Notes under the pieces: generated by a model
What the model was told of the DNA's origin: nothing
The model's database searches: none
Seen by the model: the letters and a program-made list of their open reading frames with translations, nothing else
Program-made: the position numbers and the translations under genes
Part shown: positions 44,712-55,065 of the stretch, one piece after another
How positions within the stretch are numbered: the stretch's first letter is position 1
Layout of the letters: the number at the start of each line of letters is the position of its first letter
Source of the DNA: Phycisphaerae bacterium
GTDB taxonomy: Bacteria; Planctomycetota; Phycisphaerae; UBA1845; UTPLA1
Reading direction: 5' to 3'
Length of the DNA stretch: 64,000 nt
NCBI GenBank assembly: GCA_035275405.1
Contig: DATEMU010000008.1
Span: forward strand, 124,001-188,000

Positions 44712-47273
44712 TTAGCCCCCCGCCTGACTCGTCGGCTGACTCGCCGCCGACTTCATGTCCAACAGCTTCTCCGCCTCCGCCCGCAAGGCGTCTAGGTCAG
44801 CGATGCTGTCAATCCATACTGCCCCCGAGTACTCTGACATGACTTTCGGAAACATGGCCGACGAGCCATCGGAGACTTGCCTCAAAAGGACGATAGCTTG
44901 ATCACGGGCCCTTTGAGCCTCATCCGGCGATTCGGTCCTTGCCAGCGCAATCGCCATAATTAAGTAAGGGAATGCCGATCGATCGTTCAGTTCAATCGCG
45001 CTCTTCGCATAGTCTATTGCCTTTGCATAGTTCTCGACCCTAAGTTCTGCAAGAGCCCGGATTCGCTTGATTTCAGCCGCCAATGGACCACCTGCGGCTA
45101 GGACATCGACGGTATTCGCTAGGTCGTGCGCACGGTCGAAGTCCTCCTTCGCCGGCAAGGTCAAATAAAGCTTCGCCAACAACAAGAGAACGGGAAGGCT
45201 TTGAGGTTCCGCATTGCGGGCGCGTTCACAGGAATCAAGCGCTTCCGTCTTTCGCAAGTGAAGTTGTATTGCAGCAATGTTATTCCATAGGGTCGCTGCC
45301 TTGGAGTCTGTGATTAGCGCGCCTCTCGAAAGACACTCTTCCGCCTTTTGGAATTCATACTGCAACATGTAGACGTTTGCAAGGTTGACGTACATTGCGA
45401 AACTGTCCGCAATGAGTTTTCCTGCTTCGTCATGCCTGCCGTCTTTCTCAAGCTCGCTTGCAGTTCGTTCCGCAAGTTCCAACCCCTGTTCATACGCATC
45501 GACGGCATCGGGATATCGCCCTCGAAGCCGGAGTACGACCCCCTTGAGATTCAGAGGCTCCCAACGGTTTGGGGACACGTCACTGGCCTTAGTAAAGAGC
45601 TCGATGGCTTCGTCCAGAAAATGTTCACGTCTGGAAGTTGGCGAGTCAGCCGTGACTACATAAAGGTTTTTCTTTGCGATTGCGAGATTCATCAACGCCC
45701 TGTAATCGGCGGGATCGATCAATAGTGCCTTAGAAAGTACCGAAGTCGCCTGCGCTGGCTCATTGTTCCTGATGTGGCTAACTCCAACACTAACAAGTTT
45801 TTCAACCTCTTCAATTTTTGCCTTTGCCTCGGCCAATCGACTCTCTTCTTCGGCCCTCGCTGCTCGCCTCTTATAGCTCGCCGTTCCTGCTATTGAAGCG
45901 CCCAAAAGTACAATGGAAAAGATCGCCACCGTCGCCGCCCGCCGACGCCGCATGAACTTCACCGACCGGCCAACAGGACCGAGCGGTTTTGCCAGAATCG
46001 GCCGGTCGTCGATGAATCGCCGCAAATCCTCCGCCAGTTCCCGCGCCGTCTGATACCGCGCCCCCGGGTCCTTCTCCAGCGTCTTCAGGCAAATCGTCTC
46101 CAGCTCTCGCGGCACCGTCGAGCTAATCTTCCGCGGCGCCGTCGCATCGCGCGTAATGATCAGCCCCAGCGTCTCCTTATCGTCGTGCCCCGCGAAGGCG
46201 GGCTGAAACGCCAGCAATTCGTACAGCGTCGCCCCGAGCGAATAAATATCCGTGCGATGATCCACCTTCATCCGCTTCGCCATCGCCTGCTCCGGGCTCA
46301 TATAGCGCAGCGTCCCCACGATCGCCCCGGTCATCGTCACGGAATGATCCCCCTGCGACTTGGCCAGGCCGAAATCCAAAATCATGATCCGCCCATCGCG
46401 GGCCAGCAGAAGATTGCTCGGCTTGATGTCGCGATGGATGATCCCCTGATCGTGCGCGTAGTGCAGCGCATCGGCTGCGTCCGCCATCCACCGCGCCACA
46501 TGGCGGTAATACACCCGCGTCCGCGTGAGCGAAAACGACCCGGCACTTGATCCCGGCGCGGCAAATGATCCCGACCTGTCAAAAGTGCCGCTGGACCCCG
46601 GCTCGCCCGGCTCGATGTCGGTCGCATCGCACAACAGGCGTTCCAATTCGGCCGGCGAGGCATCGGGCGCGTTCGCATTGGCCAGCCGCCGGATCATGTC
46701 CGTCATCGACCGCCCCTCGACCAGTTCCATCGCGTAGTAATGCGCGACGCCGGACTGGCCGAAGTCATAAACAGGCACGATGTGCGTATGGTGGAGTCTG
46801 GCGGCGGCCGTGGCCTCGCGGCGGAACCGATTGACGGCATCGCGATCCCGCAAGCCCGACGAACCAGGCAGGATCTTGAGCGCGACCTTGCGGTTCAGCC
46901 GCTGCTGGATGGCCTCAAAGACGACGCCCATTCCCCCGCGTCCGATTTCGCGCGTGATGGAATAGCCCTCAATCGTCACCGCCAGTTCGGGCGGCAGCAT
47001 CAATGGCGGGACATTTCCATCGGACGGCCCGCGGGTATGCGTCAAATTCGCCCCGGGCGAATCACCGCCAGCTACAGCGGGTTCATTTCGCGCCGCCCGC
47101 AGTTCCCTGAACATCTCCTCATCGCCCCGCCGCTCCTCCCACCGCCCCCGGCAGGAGACGCAACCCTCCAGGTGTTTTTGCAATTCGGCCTCGCGCCCCG
47201 GGGACAATCGTCCTCCGGCGAGTTCCTCCAACTCGGCTTCCGTCAGGCAAGCTCTCGGCGCACTCGCGTTCAT
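44712..47273 (-). CDS. Ser/Thr protein kinase with N-terminal zf-HC2-like finger and TPR tail
   Basis: An 853-residue protein. Residues 30-42 carry H-x3-C-x2-C (KHLEGCVSC), the zinc-binding anti-sigma finger pattern. The kinase domain follows (about 106-420): IGRGGMGVVFEA, lysine in VALKILP, HRDIKPSN near 280, DFGLAK, and a Gly/Ser-rich insertion (residues about 210-245) between lobes. One membrane helix (about 445-465) separates it from a TPR-like C-terminal half of some 380 residues outside the cytoplasm. ATG overlaps the sigma-factor stop by 4 nt. The TPR half is AT-richer than the kinase half. Kinase activity should be intact. Confidence 0.88.
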   Translation of the reverse strand: MNASAPRACLTEAELEELAGGRLSPGREAELQKHLEGCVSCRGRWEERRGDEEMFRELRAARNEPAVAGGDSPGANLTHTRGPSDGNVPPLMLPPELAVTIEGYSITREIGRGGMGVVFEAIQQRLNRKVALKILPGSSGLRDRDAVNRFRREATAAARLHHTHIVPVYDFGQSGVAHYYAMELVEGRSMTDMIRRLANANAPDASPAELERLLCDATDIEPGEPGSSGTFDRSGSFAAPGSSAGSFSLTRTRVYYRHVARWMADAADALHYAHDQGIIHRDIKPSNLLLARDGRIMILDFGLAKSQGDHSVTMTGAIVGTLRYMSPEQAMAKRMKVDHRTDIYSLGATLYELLAFQPAFAGHDDKETLGLIITRDATAPRKISSTVPRELETICLKTLEKDPGARYQTARELAEDLRRFIDDRPILAKPLGPVGRSVKFMRRRRAATVAIFSIVLLGASIAGTASYKRRAARAEEESRLAEAKAKIEEVEKLVSVGVSHIRNNEPAQATSVLSKALLIDPADYRALMNLAIAKKNLYVVTADSPTSRREHFLDEAIELFTKASDVSPNRWEPLNLKGVVLRLRGRYPDAVDAYEQGLELAERTASELEKDGRHDEAGKLIADSFAMYVNLANVYMLQYEFQKAEECLSRGALITDSKAATLWNNIAAIQLHLRKTEALDSCERARNAEPQSLPVLLLLAKLYLTLPAKEDFDRAHDLANTVDVLAAGGPLAAEIKRIRALAELRVENYAKAIDYAKSAIELNDRSAFPYLIMAIALARTESPDEAQRARDQAIVLLRQVSDGSSAMFPKVMSEYSGAVWIDSIADLDALRAEAEKLLDMKSAASQPTSQAGG

Positions 47274-47857
47274 GTATCACTGCCCAGAAGTTCAAACATC
47301 TTATCCTTGAGCCGCTTCGTAATTCGGCTCTTGGCCAGATAGACATCGTTCGCGCTGACGCCCAGCTCCTCCGCCACCCGCGTCACCGGCCACTCGTCCA
47401 GCACATACCGGCAAAACGCCTCGTACGTCTTCGGCGCCACCTCCGCCCGGACCTGTTCGAGACAGTACGTCAGCCGCTGCACCCGCCACGTCCGGTCCCA
47501 CACCGCGCTCACGCTCGGGTCCGTATCCGGCAAGACCGCCAACTGCTCCTCGCCCGCCTGCCGGTCGCGCCGCCGCCGCAGGAAATTGATCACCTGATGG
47601 TTCACCATCGAGCGAAGCCAGCTCTTGAACCGCCCCTTTTCCGGCGAATAATCAAAGTCGCGCATGCCCCGCGCCAGAGCCGTCATGCACTCCTGCAAGA
47701 CCTCCTCCGCATCCGCCGGCCGCAGCCCTCGGGCCTGCGCGTATCGCGTGATCAATGGCGCGTAAATGTCGTAGAACGTCCGCCACCCCTCCTCGTCCCG
47801 AGGGTCCCGGACGCGCAAGAGCAGACTGCCGTGAGTCGTGTCGGACACGACCGGCAT
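47270..47857 (-). CDS. ECF-type RNA polymerase sigma factor
   Basis: A 195-residue sigma-70 family factor. Region 2 covers about residues 20-90, with DAEEVLQECMTAL and FKSWLRSMVNHQVINFLRRR (core-binding and -10 recognition helices). Region 4 at the C-terminus has the helix-turn-helix VTRVAEELGVSANDVYLAKS. It overlaps the downstream kinase gene (ATGA), a pairing frequent in Planctomycetota. A TATAAT box (47856-47861) overlaps this ATG and lies 7 nt before GTG 47848 (codon 4), so the real start may be that GTG on a leaderless mRNA, giving 192 residues. Confidence 0.88.
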   Translation of the reverse strand: MPVVSDTTHGSLLLRVRDPRDEEGWRTFYDIYAPLITRYAQARGLRPADAEEVLQECMTALARGMRDFDYSPEKGRFKSWLRSMVNHQVINFLRRRRDRQAGEEQLAVLPDTDPSVSAVWDRTWRVQRLTYCLEQVRAEVAPKTYEAFCRYVLDEWPVTRVAEELGVSANDVYLAKSRITKRLKDKMFELLGSDT

Positions 47858-47861
47858 TATA
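47856..47861 (-). promoter_or_regulatory. Candidate -10 box overlapping the sigma-factor start
   Basis: A perfect TATAAT on the minus strand. The 7-nt gap to GTG 47848 mirrors hutH. The -35 region is weak (TGTTGA at a 16-bp spacing). Confidence 0.4.
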
Positions 47862-47872
47862 AACCCGGCTCG

Positions 47873-48961
47873 TTACTTCAACATGCCTACGAACTGATCG
47901 AAAAGATATCCCGAATCATGCGGCCCCGGCGCGGCTTCCGGATGGTACTGCACCGCGAAGACACGATTCTCTGGATGGGCGAAGCCCTCCAGGCTGCGAT
48001 CGTAAAGATTGATGTGCGTCACGCGCCCGCCGATCGCCTCCAGGCTGGGGATATCGACCGCGAAGCCGTGGTTCTGGCTGGTGATTTCGACGCGGCCGGT
48101 TTCAGCGTTGAGAACCGGATGGTTGGCCCCATGATGACCAAACTTGAGTTTGTACGTCTTCGCGCCGAGGGCCAGCGACAGAAGTTGATGACCGAGGCAA
48201 ATGCCGAAGATCGGAAGTCGCCCGACAAGCTGTCGGATCGTCGCCACCGCGTCGGTGACCGCCGCGGGATCGCCGGGGCCATTGCCTACGAGCAAGCCGC
48301 GCGGATTCGTTGACAATATTTGCTCTGCTGACGCAGAAGGCGGCACAACGCGCACCCGGCAGCCCGCCGCCGCCAGTTCTCGAAGAATGTTGCTCTTAAT
48401 CCCGCAGTCCATCGCCACGACGGATAGATCGCCGGAGCCGCCCTCGGCCGAAAAGACCCGTTCCCCGTCGGGCCGGACCTGCTCCACCAGATTCTGCCCC
48501 TCCATCGGCCGGGCCGCCCGCGCCTTGGCCACAAGCTGCGCCGGATCGCCGATCTCCGTCGAGATCACGCCGCGTAGCGCCCCGCGCTCCCGCAGCCGCT
48601 TCGTCAGCGTCCGCGTATCCACCCCCGCCAGCCCGATGATTCCCGCCGACTGGAGAAACTCGTGCAGGCTGCCGGTCGCCCGATGATTGCTGTACCGGCG
48701 GGACAGTTCTTTGACCACGAAGCCGGACAGGTGCTGTTTCGACGACTCCATGTCCTCCGCGTTGACGCCGTAGTTACCCATCTGCGGCATCGTCATCGTG
48801 ACGATCTGTCCGCAATAGGACGGGTCCGTCAGTATCTCCTGATAACCCGACATCGCCGTGTTGAATACCACCTCGCCAACAGACGTTCCGCTCGCGCCAA
48901 ACGACTCGCCCGCAAAGACGGTCCCATCTTCAAGGCCGAGATAGCACTTCGTCTTGGTCAT
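47873..48961 (-). CDS. carA: Carbamoyl-phosphate synthase small subunit
   Basis: A 362-residue glutaminase subunit supplying ammonia to CarB for pyrimidine and arginine synthesis. The N-terminal domain has [13 protein letters not shown] and [18 protein letters not shown]. The class I amidotransferase domain has the nucleophile Cys in [14 protein letters not shown] and the His/Glu pair in [13 protein letters not shown]. Length is normal. It starts at ATG 48961, overlapping the carB stop (ATGA); the ORF is open further up, but that stretch is carB in another frame. The gene order carB-carA is the reverse of the common carA-carB. Confidence 0.95.
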   Translation of the reverse strand: MTKTKCYLGLEDGTVFAGESFGASGTSVGEVVFNTAMSGYQEILTDPSYCGQIVTMTMPQMGNYGVNAEDMESSKQHLSGFVVKELSRRYSNHRATGSLHEFLQSAGIIGLAGVDTRTLTKRLRERGALRGVISTEIGDPAQLVAKARAARPMEGQNLVEQVRPDGERVFSAEGGSGDLSVVAMDCGIKSNILRELAAAGCRVRVVPPSASAEQILSTNPRGLLVGNGPGDPAAVTDAVATIRQLVGRLPIFGICLGHQLLSLALGAKTYKLKFGHHGANHPVLNAETGRVEITSQNHGFAVDIPSLEAIGGRVTHINLYDRSLEGFAHPENRVFAVQYHPEAAPGPHDSGYLFDQFVGMLK

Positions 48962-51900
48962 CGAATGCCCGCCGCATAATCTTGAAGCGCCCGTACGGAC
49001 AGCGCCTTCTGCGCCCCGCGCGCCTTCATCGCCCGGATCGCCGACACCGCCGCCTGCGCACCAGCGAGCGTCGTAATCAGCGGGACATTTCGCGAAATCG
49101 CCGCCGCGCGCCACCGCCCCTCTTCCCACGCCGCCCCATAGTGAACCGGCGTGTTGATCAGTAGATCGAGCACGCCGTAATTAATGAGGTCAAGCAAGAA
49201 TCCCTCCGGCGCGCCGGCCTGTTTGGAAACCACGACGGACTGAATCCCCGCATCCTTGAGCACTTGATGCGTACCCACGGTTGAGAACAACTTGAACCCT
49301 AGTTCCTGCAGTTCCCGCGCAATGGGAATGACCCGCGGCTTGTCCGGATCGTTCACGCTGACGAGCGCATTGCCCGACGTCGGCAGCGACAGTCGCGTAG
49401 CAATCGCCGCCTTCGCATAGGCCAGCCCGAACGAATCATCGATCCCCATCACCTCGCCCGTGCTCCGCATCTCCGGGCCGAGCGTCGCATCCACGCCGGG
49501 AAACTTGTTGAACGGAAACACGGGCGCCTTGATCGCCGTCATCATCGGCCGAATCCCCCGCCCCACGCCCCGGTCCCACAAAACGTCGCGCAGCGACCGG
49601 CCGAGCATGACCGCCGTCGCCACCTTCGCCCACGGCACGCCGGTCGCCTTGCTCACAAAGGGGACCGTCCTCGACGCCCGCGGATTCACTTCCAGCACGA
49701 AGACCGCCTCATCAGTTATGGCGAATTGCACATTCATTAAGCCGCAGACGCCGATTCGCTTCGCCAGAAGCTGCGTCTGCCGCTCCAACTCGCGCATGGT
49801 CTCTGGAGATATAGAGTGGGGCGGAATCGCGCACGAACTGTCGCCGCTATGCACTCCCGCCTGTTCAATATGCTCCATGATCCCGCACACGACGCAATCG
49901 CCGCGCGGATCATCGGGATGCCGATAGTCCGCCACGGCATCGACGTCGATCTCCGTCGCATCCAGCACAAACTTATCGATGAGGACCGGATGGACTGTGC
50001 CGGCCGACGACGTAACGCGATCGCTCGCCGCAAAGGCCTTCTCCACGTAGCGATCGAGATCGTCCTGGTTATTGCAAAGCTCCATCCCTCGCCCGCCCAG
50101 GACGTAACTCGGCCGGATCAGCACGGGATAGCCGAGCTTGTCGGCGATCCGCCGCGCTTCCGGGACATCTCGCGCCGTAGCGCTCGCCGGCTGCCGAAGC
50201 CCCAGGTCATTGAGGATCTTCTGAAACTCGTCGCGATCCTCCGCCAGATGAATTGACTCCGGCGGCGTCCCAATGATCGGCGCGCCCGCCCGCTTGAGCC
50301 CCTCCGCGAGATTCAGCGGCGTCTGACCGCCGAACTGCACAACGACGCCCTGAATCTGCCCCGCTTCTCCGATTGCCCGCAAAACACGGATCACATCACC
50401 GTGCGTCAGCGGCTCGAAAAAGAGCACATCCGATGTGTCGTAATCCGTGCTGACCGTCTCCGGGTTCGAGTTGATCATCACCGTCCGAAAGCCCATCCGC
50501 CGCGCTTCCATCGCCGCGTGGACGCAGCAGTAATCGAACTCGATGCCCTGCCCGATCCGATTCGGCCCGCCGCCCAGCACGATGACATGGGGCTGGGCGT
50601 CGATCCGCAGCTCTTGCTCCCGATGGTGCACGATCCGGCCGCCCTCCACCCGAATCGTCGGCTCCTCGCAACTCGAATAGTAATACGGCGTCGCCGCCTC
50701 AAACTCCGCCGCGCACGTATCCACCATCCGAAAACGCCCGTCGTCGTCGCGGCCTCCTAAATCGGGATGCGCGATATCGTCCGCCTGCAGCGCCTGTGCG
50801 AGCTGGTGCCCGCTGTACCCCAGCATCCGGCTTCTTTTGAGCAGGTCCGCCCCGACCCCCACCCCGCCGTGCGCCGCCGCCGAGCGCACCTGCGCCGCGT
50901 GTGCGAGCAAGTCGCCCTCAAACTCTACCAGCTCGCGCATCTGCTCCAGAAACCACGGATCGATCCGCGTCAATTCGTGTATCTGTTCGACGGACCAGCC
51001 GAGCTTGAAGGCGTAGCGGATGTAATACGGCCGCCCCTGGCACGGCTTCTTCAGCTTCATCCGCAGAATCAGCGGATCGATCGGCCAATGCGTCGCTGAC
51101 GATTCATCCACGTCCGGCGGCGCCTCGCCCAAGCGGCTGCCCGACAGAACATTGGGCTCCTCGATCGCCCGCCCACCAATGCTCTTCACCGACGCTCCCA
51201 CCGCCGCGCCCACCAGTTCCGCCTCATCCTCCTCGCGCCGCTCCAGGCTGCGATACGCATCGGCCTCGCCATCCGCGTGCTTGCGATGTGCCGCCCGCAA
51301 CCAGCGATCGTTGCGATCCAGCCCGAACCCCGGCCGCTGAATCTCCATGCTGCGAATGCATTTCTGAAACGCTTCCTTAAAAGTCCGGCCGATGGCCATC
51401 GCCTCGCCGACGCTCTTCATCTGCGTCGTCAACGTCTCGTCCGCTTCAGGGAACTTCTCAAACGTCCACCGCGGGATCTTTACCACGCAGTAGTCGATGA
51501 CCGGCTCAAAGCTCGCCGGCGTCGTCCGCGTAATGTCGTTAGGAATCTCGTCGAGCGTGTACCCGACGGCCAATTTTGCCGCCACCTTCGCAATCGGATA
51601 GCCTGTCGCCTTGCTGGCCAGCGCGCTGGAGCGCGACACCCGCGGGTTCATTTCAATGATGCACTGCCGTCCGGTCTTCGGATCGACGGCGAACTGCACA
51701 TTGCTCCCCCCGCAATCGACGCCGATCTCCCGCATGATCGCCTTTGCCGCGTCCCGCATCTGTTGGTATTCGCGATCTGTCAGCGTCTGGGCCGGCGCCA
51801 CCGTGATCGAATCGCCTGTATGCACCCCCATGGGGTCGACGTTTTCAATCGAGCAGACCACCACCACGTTGTCATTGCGGTCGCGAATCACCTCCAGCTC

Positions 51901-52563
51901 GAATTCCTTCCAACCGTATAGGCTCTCCTCGATCAGAATTTCGCCGATTCGAGAGCATTTGAGCCCGCGCGCCGCGATCTCTTCGAATTCCTCCCGCGTC
52001 TCGCAAAAACCGCCCCCCTCGCCTCCCAACGTGTACGCCGGTCGGATGCAGCACGGCAGCCCCACCTTTTTAAGTACATCGTTAGCCTCGTCCATCGAAT
52101 GCGCCGTCCCACTTACGGGTACATCCAGCCCGATGCGAATCATCGCTTCCTTGAACAGCGTCCGATCCTCAGCCTTGGCAATCGCCTCAGGCGTTGCCCC
52201 GATCATCTCCACGCCGTACCGCGTCAGGATCCCCTGCTCATACGCCTCCATCGCGCAGTTGAGGCCCGTCTGCCCCCCCAGCGTCGGCAGCAGCGCATCG
52301 ACCCGCGGCCCCCGCGCCTGCTCCGTCTCCAAGATCTTCTCAATGAACGCCGGCGTGATCGGCTCGATGTACGTTCGATCCGCGAACTCCGGGTCCGTCA
52401 TGATCGTCGCCGGGTTGGAATTGAGCAGGACAACGCGATACCCCTCCGCCCGCAGGGCCTTGCACGCCTGCGTCCCGCTGTAGTCGAACTCGCAGCCCTG
52501 CCCGATCACAATCGGCCCGGATCCGATCAGCATAATCGTCTTGATGTCTTCGCGTTTGGGCAT
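48958..52563 (-). CDS. carB: Carbamoyl-phosphate synthase large subunit with central insertion
   Basis: A 1201-residue enzyme, against about 1073 in E. coli. Both ATP-grasp halves are present: [20 protein letters not shown] and [14 protein letters not shown] in the first, [19 protein letters not shown] in the second. The MGS-like allosteric domain is at the end ([19 protein letters not shown]). Residues about 420-493 are a charged, low-complexity insertion between the first half and the oligomerisation region, where E. coli has a short link. A smaller insertion of about 15 residues is near [11 protein letters not shown] in the second half. ATG 52563 is the first homologous start. Confidence 0.95.
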   Translation of the reverse strand: MPKREDIKTIMLIGSGPIVIGQGCEFDYSGTQACKALRAEGYRVVLLNSNPATIMTDPEFADRTYIEPITPAFIEKILETEQARGPRVDALLPTLGGQTGLNCAMEAYEQGILTRYGVEMIGATPEAIAKAEDRTLFKEAMIRIGLDVPVSGTAHSMDEANDVLKKVGLPCCIRPAYTLGGEGGGFCETREEFEEIAARGLKCSRIGEILIEESLYGWKEFELEVIRDRNDNVVVVCSIENVDPMGVHTGDSITVAPAQTLTDREYQQMRDAAKAIMREIGVDCGGSNVQFAVDPKTGRQCIIEMNPRVSRSSALASKATGYPIAKVAAKLAVGYTLDEIPNDITRTTPASFEPVIDYCVVKIPRWTFEKFPEADETLTTQMKSVGEAMAIGRTFKEAFQKCIRSMEIQRPGFGLDRNDRWLRAAHRKHADGEADAYRSLERREEDEAELVGAAVGASVKSIGGRAIEEPNVLSGSRLGEAPPDVDESSATHWPIDPLILRMKLKKPCQGRPYYIRYAFKLGWSVEQIHELTRIDPWFLEQMRELVEFEGDLLAHAAQVRSAAAHGGVGVGADLLKRSRMLGYSGHQLAQALQADDIAHPDLGGRDDDGRFRMVDTCAAEFEAATPYYYSSCEEPTIRVEGGRIVHHREQELRIDAQPHVIVLGGGPNRIGQGIEFDYCCVHAAMEARRMGFRTVMINSNPETVSTDYDTSDVLFFEPLTHGDVIRVLRAIGEAGQIQGVVVQFGGQTPLNLAEGLKRAGAPIIGTPPESIHLAEDRDEFQKILNDLGLRQPASATARDVPEARRIADKLGYPVLIRPSYVLGGRGMELCNNQDDLDRYVEKAFAASDRVTSSAGTVHPVLIDKFVLDATEIDVDAVADYRHPDDPRGDCVVCGIMEHIEQAGVHSGDSSCAIPPHSISPETMRELERQTQLLAKRIGVCGLMNVQFAITDEAVFVLEVNPRASRTVPFVSKATGVPWAKVATAVMLGRSLRDVLWDRGVGRGIRPMMTAIKAPVFPFNKFPGVDATLGPEMRSTGEVMGIDDSFGLAYAKAAIATRLSLPTSGNALVSVNDPDKPRVIPIARELQELGFKLFSTVGTHQVLKDAGIQSVVVSKQAGAPEGFLLDLINYGVLDLLINTPVHYGAAWEEGRWRAAAISRNVPLITTLAGAQAAVSAIRAMKARGAQKALSVRALQDYAAGIR

Positions 52564-52578
52564 TCTCTCGTCCGCCTC

Positions 52579-52598
52579 GGCCGGTTTTTCGACCGGCC
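52579..52598 (-). promoter_or_regulatory. Stem-loop in the carB leader
   Basis: The mRNA-sense sequence is GGCCGGTCGAAAAACCGGCC: a perfect 7-bp GC-rich stem with a CGAAAA loop, 15 nt upstream of the carB ATG and just before its purine-rich RBS (GAGGCGG). Confidence 0.5.
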
Positions 52599-52614
52599 TC
52601 CTCGCAGCCGGGCA

Positions 52615-52620
52615 ATTATA
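52615..52620 (-). promoter_or_regulatory. Candidate carB -10 box
   Basis: A perfect TATAAT on the minus strand, about 50 nt upstream of the carB start. The -35 is not convincing. A divergent hutH promoter would lie within 60 bp. Confidence 0.4.
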
Positions 52621-52673
52621 TCGAGCCGCGCCACCAGCGACACACGATTTTCGCCACGCGGCCAAGTCGCCGG

Positions 52674-52679
52674 TATATT
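52674..52679 (+). promoter_or_regulatory. Candidate -10 box for leaderless hutH
   Basis: TATATT, then 7 nt, then GTG 52687. No SD is present. Confidence 0.45.
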
Positions 52680-52686
52680 GCTCTCC

Positions 52687-54252
52687 GTGAAACGAAACTC
52701 ACAGCCATCGGATCAGAGGGAAACCACGCCGGCGCATGCCGTTCATCTGGACGGCTCGCCGCTGACGCTCGTTCAACTCGACGCCGCCTACGACCGCCCG
52801 CTTCAGGTTTCGATTTCTGATGAGGTCTGGGCCGCGATTCGAGCGGCCCGTGCGAAGATCGAAGCTCACCTGGCCGGCGGCGAGGTCATTTACGGCGTCA
52901 ACACCGGCTTCGGAAAGCTCTGCAACAAGCGGATCGCGCCGGATGAAGTCGAAAAGCTCCAGGAAAATCTGATCATCTCTCACGCCGTCGGCGTCGGCCC
53001 GCCGATCCCGCTTGAACTCGTCCGCTTCATGATGCTCTTCAAGATCGTCGCCCTCGCCGCCGGGGCCAGCGGTGTTCAACCCGCCGTGATCGAGTGTCTC
53101 GCCGCCATGCTCAACGCCGACTGCCTGCCCGTCATTCCAACCCGCGGCTCGCTCGGCGCCAGCGGCGATCTCGCGCCGCTCGCACACATGGTCCTGCCGA
53201 TGATCGCTCGCGGGGATGTCTCCGTCGCTGGAAACGTACGGCCGGCAGCGGGTGCCTTCGAAGAACTCGGCATCAAGCCCGTGAAGCTGGGTGCGAAAGA
53301 CGGCCTGGCCCTTGTCAACGGCACACAGATGATGCTCGCCTATGCCGCCGCAATCTGCGTCCGCGCCCGCCGCCTGGCCAAACACGCCGATCTGCTGGCG
53401 TCGATGTCGCTCGAAGCCCTCCGCGGCAGCCTCAAGCCCTTCGACGAGGGCCTCATCGCCCTCCGGCCTCACCCCGGCGCGGTCGAAGTCGCGGCCAACA
53501 TCCGCCGCCTCATGGCCGACAGCGAAATCCTCGTCTCCCACGCCAACTGCGACAAAGTCCAGGACCCCTACAGCCTCCGCTGCGTTCCCCAGGTCCACGG
53601 CGCCTGCCGCGACGCCCTGCGACACGCGACCGAAACGGTCCTCATCGAACTCCGCTCCATCACCGACAACCCAGTGCTCGTCAACGGCGAAGTCATCAGC
53701 GGCGGCAACTTCCACGGCGAGCCCCTCGCCCTCACCCTCGACTACCTCGCGATGGCCCTAACCGAATGGGCCAGCATCTCCGAGCGCCGGACATACCTTC
53801 TAACGCTTGGCCACGACGGTCTGCCACCGCTCTTAATGAAAAACACCGGTCTTAACAGCGGTTTCATGATGCCCCAATACACCGCCGCCGCGCTCGTGAA
53901 CGAATGCAAAGTCCTCTCCCACCCCGCCAGCGTGGACACCATCCCGTCGAGCCTCGGTCAGGAAGATCATGTCTCCATGGGTGCAACGAGCGCCCTGAAA
54001 TGCTGGCAGATCATCGACAACGCCGAGACCGTCCTCGCCATCGAACTCCTCTGCGCCGGTCAGGCCCTTGATTACCGCCTCCCCACCAAACCCGGCCTGG
54101 GTCCGCGTCTTGCTTTGGAAGCGTTGCGCCAATCAATTCCCCACGCCGAGGCCGACCGCGCATTCGGCGAGGACATTCAAACCGCGCTGCGCTTGCTGCG
54201 CAAACAGGCGGTTCTCGCACCTGTCGAAAAGGCCCTGTCCCGGCTCGACTGA
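52687..54252 (+). CDS. hutH: Histidine ammonia-lyase
   Basis: A 521-residue lyase converting histidine to urocanate and ammonia. The MIO cofactor triad Ala158-Ser159-Gly160 lies in [28 protein letters not shown], the [13 protein letters not shown] block and [11 protein letters not shown] are family signatures. Length is slightly above the usual 500-510. Phenylalanine/tyrosine lyase activity cannot be excluded from sequence alone. No hutU, hutI or hutF is adjacent. The ORF is open from 52099, but that upstream part is antisense to carB; GTG 52687 sits 7 nt after TATATT and is the likely start. Confidence 0.92.
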   Translation: MKRNSQPSDQRETTPAHAVHLDGSPLTLVQLDAAYDRPLQVSISDEVWAAIRAARAKIEAHLAGGEVIYGVNTGFGKLCNKRIAPDEVEKLQENLIISHAVGVGPPIPLELVRFMMLFKIVALAAGASGVQPAVIECLAAMLNADCLPVIPTRGSLGASGDLAPLAHMVLPMIARGDVSVAGNVRPAAGAFEELGIKPVKLGAKDGLALVNGTQMMLAYAAAICVRARRLAKHADLLASMSLEALRGSLKPFDEGLIALRPHPGAVEVAANIRRLMADSEILVSHANCDKVQDPYSLRCVPQVHGACRDALRHATETVLIELRSITDNPVLVNGEVISGGNFHGEPLALTLDYLAMALTEWASISERRTYLLTLGHDGLPPLLMKNTGLNSGFMMPQYTAAALVNECKVLSHPASVDTIPSSLGQEDHVSMGATSALKCWQIIDNAETVLAIELLCAGQALDYRLPTKPGLGPRLALEALRQSIPHAEADRAFGEDIQTALRLLRKQAVLAPVEKALSRLD

Positions 54253-54257
54253 CGATC

Positions 54258-55061
54258 CTACGCCGACGCCCCGCTGTAGTGCCTCAGCCCGAATCGCCAA
54301 AACCGATTCGAGACGATGAACATTCCCGCTGCCAACAGGCAGGCCCAGCCGAGTGCGGCCGTCGGCATCTTGGATGAATCGCCGAGAAACGTCGCGGCGG
54401 GGACCATCGTGATGAATGCCAGGGGCAAGATGTAAGTCAACGCCCAGCGCAGCCAATCCGGATAAATCGTGATCGGATAGCGGCCGGCCTCGAACACATT
54501 CCAAAAGACCATCTCGATGTTCTGGATACGCACAAACCAAAAACAAAGCGTCGCCAGCATCAGCCAAATACCATAGACAATGACGTATCCCGCCGCGATA
54601 ACGCCGACGAACATGGCAAGGTTGACCGGCGACACCGCCCCGTGGAGCTTGACGCACCCAATGACGCAGACGGTCAGTCCGAGGACGACGTCGACGAGCC
54701 GATAGATGATGATCTCGCGGATGCTGACCAGTAGCTGGGCGTTGACCGGCCGAAGAAGGACGAAGTCGAGCGTCCCTTTTTGGATGTCCTCCAGCAGCTT
54801 GTGCATGTTCGGAAGGATTGAGATGCGCAGGCCCCCGGCCACCATCCGATACACGCCGGTCAGCACCAGCATATGCTGCCACTGCCAGCCCCGGATCTGC
54901 GGCGTGTTATGAAAGACCGTCCAGACGACGAGCAATTCGCTCGCCAGGTGCATGATTGACACGACGATCCGCATCATCATGTCGAAGCGATAGGCCGCGA
55001 CATTCTGAATGCTCACGCGGGCAAACAGCGCCGCCAGTCTAATGGGTCGCTTCAGGGACAT
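54258..55061 (-). CDS. ABC-2 type permease (DUF990-like), third gene of the operon
   Basis: A 267-residue membrane protein with six hydrophobic segments. The N-terminal helix and the cytosolic loop containing RISILPNMHKLLEDIQKGTLDF followed by LLRPVNAQ are typical of DUF990/ABC-2 permeases. It pairs with the upstream permease and ATPase to form an exporter of unknown substrate. It starts 4 nt after the previous stop and is convergent with hutH (5-bp gap). No SD is needed if translation is coupled. Confidence 0.85.
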   Translation of the reverse strand: MSLKRPIRLAALFARVSIQNVAAYRFDMMMRIVVSIMHLASELLVVWTVFHNTPQIRGWQWQHMLVLTGVYRMVAGGLRISILPNMHKLLEDIQKGTLDFVLLRPVNAQLLVSIREIIIYRLVDVVLGLTVCVIGCVKLHGAVSPVNLAMFVGVIAAGYVIVYGIWLMLATLCFWFVRIQNIEMVFWNVFEAGRYPITIYPDWLRWALTYILPLAFITMVPAATFLGDSSKMPTAALGWACLLAAGMFIVSNRFWRFGLRHYSGASA

Positions 55062-55065
55062 CGGA

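Noticed and set aside
52099..52686. Long upstream extension of the hutH frame
   Set aside because: It runs antisense through carB, has no homology to ammonia-lyases, and homology begins at about 52700.
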